Assembly (NCBI RefSeq): GCF_002479325.1
Contig: NZ_DLMO01000120.1
Location: 1-19,120 of the forward strand
Reading direction: 5' to 3'
Origin: Brevundimonas sp. UBA7534
Lineage (GTDB): Bacteria > Pseudomonadota > Alphaproteobacteria > Caulobacterales > Caulobacteraceae
DNA length: 19,120 bases
Positions 13,988 to 19,120 of the stretch are shown one piece after another. Both the position numbers and the translations under genes were made by a program. The first letter of the stretch is position 1, and every line of letters begins with the position of its first letter. Below the pieces are notes generated by a model that was not told the DNA's origin, searched no databases, and worked only from the letters and a program-made list of their open reading frames with translations.

Positions 13988-16135
13988 TCAGCCGACGCCC
14001 CCGCTGGCCAGGACCGCCAGCAACAGCAGGGCCACGATGTTGGTGATCTTGATCATCGGGTTCACCGCCGGGCCGCTGGTGTCCTTGTAGGGATCACCCA
14101 CGGTGTCGCCGGTGACGGCCGCCTTGTGCGCCTCCGACCCCTTGCCGTGGACCACACCGTTCTTGTCGGTGAAGCCTTCCTCGATCACCTTCTTGGCGTT
14201 GTCCCAGGCGCCGCCGCCCGACGTCATCGAAATGGCGACGAACAGACCGGTGACGATCACCCCCATCAGCATGGCCCCCAGCGCCGCGAAGGCGTTGGCC
14301 TTGTCCGAGATGGCCAGGACGCCGACGAACAACACGATGGGCGACAGCACGGGCAGCAGCGACGGCACGATCATCTCGCGGATCGCCGCCTTGGTCAGGA
14401 TGTCGACCGCCCGTCCATACTCCGGCTTCACCTGATAGGTCATGATGCCGGGGTTCTCGCGGAACTGGCGGCGCACCTCGGCCACGACCGATTCGGCCGC
14501 GCGGCCGACCGCCATCATCGACATGCCGCCGAACAGGAAAGGCAGCAGCCCTCCGAACAGCAGGCCGACGACGACGTACGGGTTGGTCAGGTCGAAGGCG
14601 ATCTCTCTCATACCCGCGAAGAACGGATAGTCCGCCGGATTGGCCGAGAAATACTGCAGGTCCGACGTATAGGCGGCGAACAACACAAGCGCGCCCAGGC
14701 CCGCCGAGCCGATGGCGTAGCCCTTGGTCACCGCCTTGGTGGTGTTGCCCACGGCATCCAGGGCGTCGGTCGAATGCCGCACCTCCGAGGGCAGACCCGC
14801 CATTTCGGCAATGCCGCCGGCGTTGTCCGTCACAGGGCCGAAGGCGTCCAGCGCCACGATCATCCCCGCCACGCCCAGCATGGTCGTGGTGGCGATGGCG
14901 ATGCCGAACAGGCCCGCCAGCTGGAAGCTGGCGACGATGCCGACGATGATCGTCAGCGCCGGAAGCGCCGTCGCCTCCAGCGAGACGGCCAGGCCCTGGA
15001 TCACGTTTGTACCGTGCCCGGACACCGAGGCGTTGGCGACCGAGCGCACGGGGCGCGAGTGGCTGCCGGTGTAGTATTCGGTGATGACCACGATGGCCGC
15101 GGTCACCGCCAGGCCGACCATGCCGGACCAGAACAGTGCCATCGGCTGGATCTCAAGGCCGCCGACGGTGATGATCGGGCCGGTCACCATCTGGTTTATC
15201 ACCCACCAGACCGCGCCGATGGACAGCACGCCGGTGACGATCAGGCCCTGATAGAGGGCGCCCATGATGTTGTTCGACCTGCCCAGGCGCACAAAGAAGC
15301 TGCCGATGATCGAGGTGACCACGCAGGCGCCGCAGATCGCCAGCGGCAGGGCCATCATCACGCCGACATAGGGCTGGTCGCGGAAGAAGATCGCCGCCAG
15401 CACCATCGTCGCCACGGTCGTCACCGCATAGGTCTCGAACAGATCGGCGGCCATGCCGGCGCAGTCGCCGACGTTGTCGCCCACATTGTCGGCGATGGTG
15501 GCGGCGTTGCGGGGATCGTCCTCGGGGATGCCGGCCTCCACCTTGCCCACCATGTCGCCGCCGACGTCGGCGCCCTTGGTGAAGATGCCGCCGCCCAGTC
15601 GCGCGAAGATGGAGATCAGCGACGCGCCGAAGCCCAGCGCCACCAGCCCGTCGATCACCTCGCGGCTGGTCGGGGCCAGTCCCAGGTGGTGCGTCAGCAC
15701 GATATAGTAGCCCGACACCCCGATCAGGGCGCCGCCGGCCACGAACATGCCGGTGATGGCGCCCGAGCGGAACGCCAGGTTCAGCCCCTTGGCCAGGCTT
15801 TCCGACGCCGCCTGGGCGGTGCGGACGTTGGCCCGAACCGAAATCAGCATTCCGGCATAGCCGGCCGCGCCGCTGAGCACCGCGCCGATCAGGAAGCCGA
15901 CCGCCGCATAGGGGCCGATCAGGAAGAAGGCGGCGATCAGGATCACGATCCCGACCAGGCCGATGGTCATGTACTGCCGCTTCAGATAGGCCGAGGCCCC
16001 TTCCTGGATGGCGGCCGCGATCTCTCGCATCTTGTCGTTGCCGGCGCTGGCCTTCATCAGCACGCCGGTCTGGACGGCGCCGAACAGCACCCCCAGAACG
16101 CCGGCCGCGAAGGCGAGCGAAAGATAAATGGTCAT
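13988..16135 (-). CDS. hppA: K+-independent H+-pumping membrane pyrophosphatase
   Basis: This inner-membrane enzyme hydrolyses pyrophosphate and pumps protons, recovering energy from biosynthetic PPi. The 715-residue protein has about 16 hydrophobic segments. The substrate site is seen in DVGGDMVGKVE (residues about 190-200), DDPRNAATIADNVGDNVGDC and the later DAFGPVTDNAGGIAEM. The GNTTKAVTKG motif has lysine (about K467) where K+-dependent enzymes have alanine, which marks the K+-independent class. I prefer the ATG at 16135 since the first helix begins directly after it and GGAA lies six bases upstream; ATG at 16147 is also possible. It is a single-gene unit, ended by the strong terminator at 13937-13970 and divergent from hemA. 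Confidence 0.96.
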   Translation of the reverse strand: MTIYLSLAFAAGVLGVLFGAVQTGVLMKASAGNDKMREIAAAIQEGASAYLKRQYMTIGLVGIVILIAAFFLIGPYAAVGFLIGAVLSGAAGYAGMLISVRANVRTAQAASESLAKGLNLAFRSGAITGMFVAGGALIGVSGYYIVLTHHLGLAPTSREVIDGLVALGFGASLISIFARLGGGIFTKGADVGGDMVGKVEAGIPEDDPRNAATIADNVGDNVGDCAGMAADLFETYAVTTVATMVLAAIFFRDQPYVGVMMALPLAICGACVVTSIIGSFFVRLGRSNNIMGALYQGLIVTGVLSIGAVWWVINQMVTGPIITVGGLEIQPMALFWSGMVGLAVTAAIVVITEYYTGSHSRPVRSVANASVSGHGTNVIQGLAVSLEATALPALTIIVGIVASFQLAGLFGIAIATTTMLGVAGMIVALDAFGPVTDNAGGIAEMAGLPSEVRHSTDALDAVGNTTKAVTKGYAIGSAGLGALVLFAAYTSDLQYFSANPADYPFFAGMREIAFDLTNPYVVVGLLFGGLLPFLFGGMSMMAVGRAAESVVAEVRRQFRENPGIMTYQVKPEYGRAVDILTKAAIREMIVPSLLPVLSPIVLFVGVLAISDKANAFAALGAMLMGVIVTGLFVAISMTSGGGAWDNAKKVIEEGFTDKNGVVHGKGSEAHKAAVTGDTVGDPYKDTSGPAVNPMIKITNIVALLLLAVLASGGVG

Positions 16136-16480
16136 TGGCGTTTCCATGCCCTTGCAAAGTGAAGCGCACGGACCCTTGGCGCGGCGGGCGTTATCGCCTC
16201 TATCCGCCTTCCGGTCCCCCCGAGCGCGGCGGACGCACAAGCGCGTCCCTTTGGGAAATTGCAGGCGCGAGCCTGTCACGGGGCAAACGATGGCGCAACG
16301 GGGGTATGCAAGCCTGGCCAGGCGCCGGAAGTCCCGCGCGGCCCCGCCCCCGCCCGGCGAACCTGAGAACCGTTATCAATTAAGGGTTTGGGGCGTTTTG
16401 TCCACGTTGGGGACATGGACAAGCCCGTTCGAGCGGCGCAAATACCGTGGCACGTCGCCATAAGCGAAAGAACACGTCTC
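16136..16480. other. Divergent intergenic region between hppA and hemA
   Basis: These 345 bases hold no convincing gene. Promoters for both neighbours must lie here, but I see no clear -35/-10 pair. TTGTCC at 16398-16403 and GGACAA at 16417-16422 form a 6-bp inverted repeat with a 13-base spacer, and GGACA is repeated at 16411-16415 and 16417-16421. This cluster lies 60-80 bases before the favoured hemA start and could be a regulator site. Confidence 0.4.
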
Positions 16481-17707
16481 TTGTTCGACTATAAGGCCGC
16501 CTTTCAGAACTCCGTGGAGCAGGTCCGCAGCGAGGGCCGCTATCGGGTTTTCGCCGACCTGAAGCGCGTGCGCGGCCAATTCCCGCGCGCCACGCGCCGG
16601 CGCGAGGACGGCTCAGAGCAGGACGTGGTGATCTGGTGCTCCAACGACTACCTGGGCATGGGTCAGCACCCGGCGGTGCTTGAGGCCATGCATTCGGCGC
16701 TCGACGACATGGGCGCCGGCGCGGGCGGAACGCGCAACATCTCTGGCACCACCCGCCCCGCCGTGGACCTGGAGGCCGAGCTGGCCGCCTGGCACCACAA
16801 GGAAGCGGCGCTGCTGTTCACCTCGGGCTATGTCGGCAACGAGGCGACCCTGTCGACCCTGCAGAAGATCCTGCCGGGCCTCATCACCTTCTCGGATTCG
16901 CTGAACCACGCCTCGATGATCGCCGGCATCCGCCACGGCGGCGGCGAGCGGCACGTGTTCAAGCACAACGACCTGGCGGACCTGGAGGCCCTGCTGGCCG
17001 ATGCGCCGGCCGACGCGCCCAAGCTGATCGCCTTCGAAAGCGTCTATTCGATGGACGGCGACATCGCCGACCTGAAGGGCACCATCGCCCTGGCCAGGAA
17101 GTACGGCGCCCTGACCTATCTGGACGAGGTCCACGCCGTGGGCCTGTACGGCGACACCGGCGCCGGCGTGGCCGAACGCGACGGCGTGCTGGACCAGATC
17201 GACATCATCGAATGCACCCTGGGCAAGGCCATCGGCGTGATGGGCGGCTATATCGCCGCCGACGCCGTGATCGTGGATGCGGTTCGCAGCTGGGCGTCGG
17301 GCTTCATCTTCACCACCTCCCTGCCCCCGGCGCTGACCGCGGGCGCCCTGGCGTCGGTGCGTCACCTGAAGGCGCACCCCGAGCTGCGCGACCAGCATCA
17401 GGAGCGCGCCGCCACCCTGAAGGCCCGCTTCGAAGCCGCCGGCCTGCCGGTCATGGCTTCCGAAAGCCACATCGTCCCGGTCCTGGTCGGCGATCCGGTC
17501 CACTGCAAGCTGATCTCGGACATGCTGCTGGAAGACTTCGGCGTCTATGTCCAGCCGATCAACTATCCCACCGTGCCCAAGGGGACCGAGCGCCTGCGCT
17601 TCACCCCCTCGCCGAACCACACCGATGCGATGATGGATCACCTGGTCCAGGCGATGGACAAGCTGTTCTCCCACTGCAACGTGGCGCGCCGGCCCGTCGC
17701 CGCATGA
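16481..17707 (+). CDS. hemA: 5-aminolevulinate synthase
   Basis: The enzyme condenses glycine and succinyl-CoA to 5-aminolevulinate, the first step of heme synthesis by the C4 pathway typical of alphaproteobacteria. It is a PLP enzyme of the alpha-oxoamine synthase family. The product of 408 residues has WCSNDYLGMGQHP, GGTRNISGTT, the SVYSMDGDIADL and TYLDEVHAVGLYG blocks, and the PLP lysine K249 in TLGKAIGVMGGY. The conserved start FDYKAAFQNSVEQVR follows a TTG at 16481, which I choose because it gives the usual family length; its ribosome-binding site is weak. In-frame ATG at 16415 would add 22 residues not seen in relatives. Its stop overlaps the next gene as ATGA. Confidence 0.93.
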   Translation: MFDYKAAFQNSVEQVRSEGRYRVFADLKRVRGQFPRATRRREDGSEQDVVIWCSNDYLGMGQHPAVLEAMHSALDDMGAGAGGTRNISGTTRPAVDLEAELAAWHHKEAALLFTSGYVGNEATLSTLQKILPGLITFSDSLNHASMIAGIRHGGGERHVFKHNDLADLEALLADAPADAPKLIAFESVYSMDGDIADLKGTIALARKYGALTYLDEVHAVGLYGDTGAGVAERDGVLDQIDIIECTLGKAIGVMGGYIAADAVIVDAVRSWASGFIFTTSLPPALTAGALASVRHLKAHPELRDQHQERAATLKARFEAAGLPVMASESHIVPVLVGDPVHCKLISDMLLEDFGVYVQPINYPTVPKGTERLRFTPSPNHTDAMMDHLVQAMDKLFSHCNVARRPVAA

Positions 17708-17889
17708 CGACCGGCGACGACCTCGGAGAGGTCATCGTCGAGTTCGTCCGCAACGGCCCCTACGTCAAATGCTCGGCCATCCACGTCGCCACCGGCCGCG
17801 AGGTCAGCGCCATGGGTCCGGCGAATGAACCCAAGGCCGTCGAACGCGTGGCGATCGCCAAACTGAGGCGTGTTCTGGGCCAGGGTTGA
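17704..17889 (+). CDS. Small conserved protein coupled to hemA (DUF6898-like)
   Basis: This 61-residue soluble protein starts MTTGDDLGEVIVEFVRNGPY and contains VKCSAIHVATGREVSAMGPA, then a helix with KAVERVAIAKLRRVL. The pattern (G-E-V-x-V-E-F, then A-I-x-x-A-T-G-x-E-V, then G-P-A) resembles DUF6898, a short alphaproteobacterial family often found beside hemA. The assignment is from memory of the pattern. The ATG overlaps the hemA stop by four bases, so it is translated with hemA. Its role is unknown; the position invites a link to heme synthesis, which is not shown. Confidence 0.7.
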   Translation: MTTGDDLGEVIVEFVRNGPYVKCSAIHVATGREVSAMGPANEPKAVERVAIAKLRRVLGQG

Positions 17890-17897
17890 GCGCGTTC

Positions 17898-17915
17898 ACC
17901 ACAACATGTTGTGGT
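17898..17915. promoter_or_regulatory. 18-bp palindrome, candidate NrdR box
   Basis: ACCACAACATGTTGTGGT is a perfect 18-bp palindrome 52 bases before the glyA start. Its core agrees with the published NrdR-box form acaCwAtATaTwGtgt at all the strongly conserved positions (C, w, A, A, T, T, w, G). It covers the -35 element of the glyA promoter. NrdR represses ribonucleotide reductase genes, and in many alphaproteobacteria nrdR follows glyA, so this could be autoregulation. Confidence 0.55.
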
Positions 17916-17937
17916 TCTTCCCGCCGCGGCCTAGATA
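17909..17937 (+). promoter_or_regulatory. Putative glyA promoter
   Basis: TTGTGG at 17909-17914 and TAGATA at 17932-17937 are 17 bases apart. The -35 lies in the right half of the 18-bp palindrome and the -10 is inside a second inverted repeat, GGCCTA-GA-TAGGCC at 17928-17941. A transcript would begin about 25 bases before the GTG start codon. Confidence 0.6.
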
Positions 17938-17967
17938 GGCCAGCTTCCGATTTGCGGGGATTTCAGC

Positions 17968-19120
17968 GTGACGGCCTTCACTCACGACGCCTATTTCACC
18001 AAGACGCTCGCCGACGCCGACCCGGACGTCTTCAAGGGCATCCAGGGCGAACTGGGCCGTCAGAAAGAGCAGATCGAGCTGATCGCGTCGGAAAACATCG
18101 TCTCCCAGGCGGTGCTGGACGCGCAAGGCTCCGTCCTGACCAACAAATACGCCGAAGGCTATCCCGGTCGCCGCTACTACGGCGGCTGCGAATATGTCGA
18201 CATCACCGAGGATCTGGCGCGCGAGCGCGCCAAAAAGCTGTTCGGCGCCGCCTTCGCCAACGTCCAGCCCCACTCGGGCGCCCAGGCCAACCAGGCGGTC
18301 TTCTTCACCTTGCTGCAGCCCGGCGACACCTTCCTGGGCATGGACCTGGCGTGCGGCGGTCACCTGACCCACGGCTCGCCCGCCAACCAGTCCGGCAAGT
18401 GGTTCCGCCCCGTCACCTACAAGGTAAAGGAAGACGACCATCTCATTGATTACGATCACGTCGCCGAGATGGCCGAGCGCGAAAAGCCCAAGCTGATCCT
18501 GGCCGGCGCCAGCGCCTACAGCCGCCACATCGATTTCAAGCGCTTCCGCGAGATCGCGGACAGCGTCGGCGCCTATCTGATGGTGGACATGGCCCACTAC
18601 GCCGGCCTGGTCGCGGGCGGCGCCTATCCCGACCCGATCCCGCACGCCCACGTCGTGACGACCACCACGCACAAGACCCTGCGCGGCCCGCGCGGCGGCA
18701 TGATCCTGTCCAACGACGCGGACCTGGGCAAGAAGATCAACTCGGCCGTCTTCCCCGGCCTGCAGGGCGGCCCGCTGGAGCACGTCATCGCCGCCAAGGC
18801 CGTGGCCTTCGGCGAGGCGCTGAAGCCCGAGTTCAAGCTCTACGCCCAGCAGGTGGTCAAGAACGCCCAGGCCCTGGCCGCCGTCCTGGTCGATCGCGGC
18901 CTGGCCATCGTCTCGGGCGGCACCGACAGCCACCTGATGCTGGTCGACCTGCGCCCCAAGGGCGTGACCGGCAAGGCGACCGAGCACGAGCTCGAGAAGG
19001 CGCTGATGACCTGCAACAAGAACGGCGTGCCGTTCGACACCGCGCCCTTCACCGTCACCTCGGGCGTCCGCCTGGGCACGCCGGCCGGCACCACGCGCGG
19101 CTTCGGCGAGGCCGAGTTCC
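17968..19120 (+). CDS. glyA: Serine hydroxymethyltransferase, 3' end missing
   Basis: The PLP enzyme converts serine and tetrahydrofolate to glycine and 5,10-methylene-tetrahydrofolate, the main source of one-carbon units. About 384 of the usual 430 residues lie in the window; the gene runs off the right edge without a stop. Family blocks are seen in order: ELIASENIVSQAVLDAQGS, KYAEGYPGRRYYGGCEYVD, PHSGAQANQAVF, VDMAHYAGLVAGG and TTTTHKTLRGPRGG, where K236 is the PLP lysine. I chose the GTG at 17968 because GGGGA lies seven bases upstream and the protein then opens as relatives do. nrdR would be the expected next gene, beyond the window. Confidence 0.96.
   Translation, partial: MTAFTHDAYFTKTLADADPDVFKGIQGELGRQKEQIELIASENIVSQAVLDAQGSVLTNKYAEGYPGRRYYGGCEYVDITEDLARERAKKLFGAAFANVQPHSGAQANQAVFFTLLQPGDTFLGMDLACGGHLTHGSPANQSGKWFRPVTYKVKEDDHLIDYDHVAEMAEREKPKLILAGASAYSRHIDFKRFREIADSVGAYLMVDMAHYAGLVAGGAYPDPIPHAHVVTTTTHKTLRGPRGGMILSNDADLGKKINSAVFPGLQGGPLEHVIAAKAVAFGEALKPEFKLYAQQVVKNAQALAAVLVDRGLAIVSGGTDSHLMLVDLRPKGVTGKATEHELEKALMTCNKNGVPFDTAPFTVTSGVRLGTPAGTTRGFGEAEF

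Noticed and set aside
14126..16162. 678-codon open frame on the plus strand opposite hppA
   Set aside because: It is the codon-aligned antisense of a complete, well-conserved pyrophosphatase; the translation is histidine-, arginine- and aspartate-rich low-complexity sequence typical of antisense frames in GC-rich DNA.

Overview
The window looks like chromosomal DNA of an alphaproteobacterium of the order Caulobacterales, most likely Brevundimonas or a close relative. The grounds are high GC with strong GC bias at third codon positions, the gene order plsX-fabH-ihfA-merR, an alphaproteobacterial 5-aminolevulinate synthase (C4 pathway), a COX15-type heme A synthase, a DUF2842 small membrane protein, and glyA, which in this group usually precedes nrdR. 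The order is fairly secure; the genus is inference from remembered protein similarity.

Layout. 1-335: the 5' half of rplM on the minus strand, running into a fold-back inverted repeat that carries a second rplM piece in opposite orientation, probably an assembly or amplification chimera. 600-3060: an exported PhoX/DUF839 protein and heme A synthase, convergent and overlapping by 32 bp. 3191-3639: two translationally coupled small membrane proteins. 3697-9189: a small integrated element, bounded by two 47-bp direct repeats of the 3' half of tRNA-Pro(GGG). 9145-9221: the intact tRNA-Pro gene. 9282-13294: a minus-strand cluster read as cytochrome bc1 chaperone, DUF177, plsX, fabH, ihfA, merR. 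13388-13867: a BamE-like lipoprotein. 13988-16135: a K+-independent H+-pumping pyrophosphatase behind a strong terminator. 16481-19120: hemA, a small coupled gene, and glyA, which runs off the end.

The core genes serve membrane and envelope synthesis (plsX, fabH, bamE), heme and respiration (ctaA, hemA, bc1 chaperone), energy conservation (hppA) and one-carbon metabolism (glyA). All appear intact apart from the two cut by the window ends.

The element (excision unit 5446 bp) is the unusual part. It carries a P4-type tyrosine integrase, an unrecognised gene with a possible E...D...QxK nuclease core, a DnaG-like zinc-finger/Toprim primase whose frame stays open past its stop codon, and a three-helix membrane protein. 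It has no phage structural genes. The integrase is frameshifted once, the possible nuclease gene twice, and the primase is interrupted by one in-frame stop. No such lesion is seen in the surrounding core genes, so the element appears to be decaying. Upstream of glyA, an 18-bp perfect palindrome resembling an NrdR box overlaps a good promoter.
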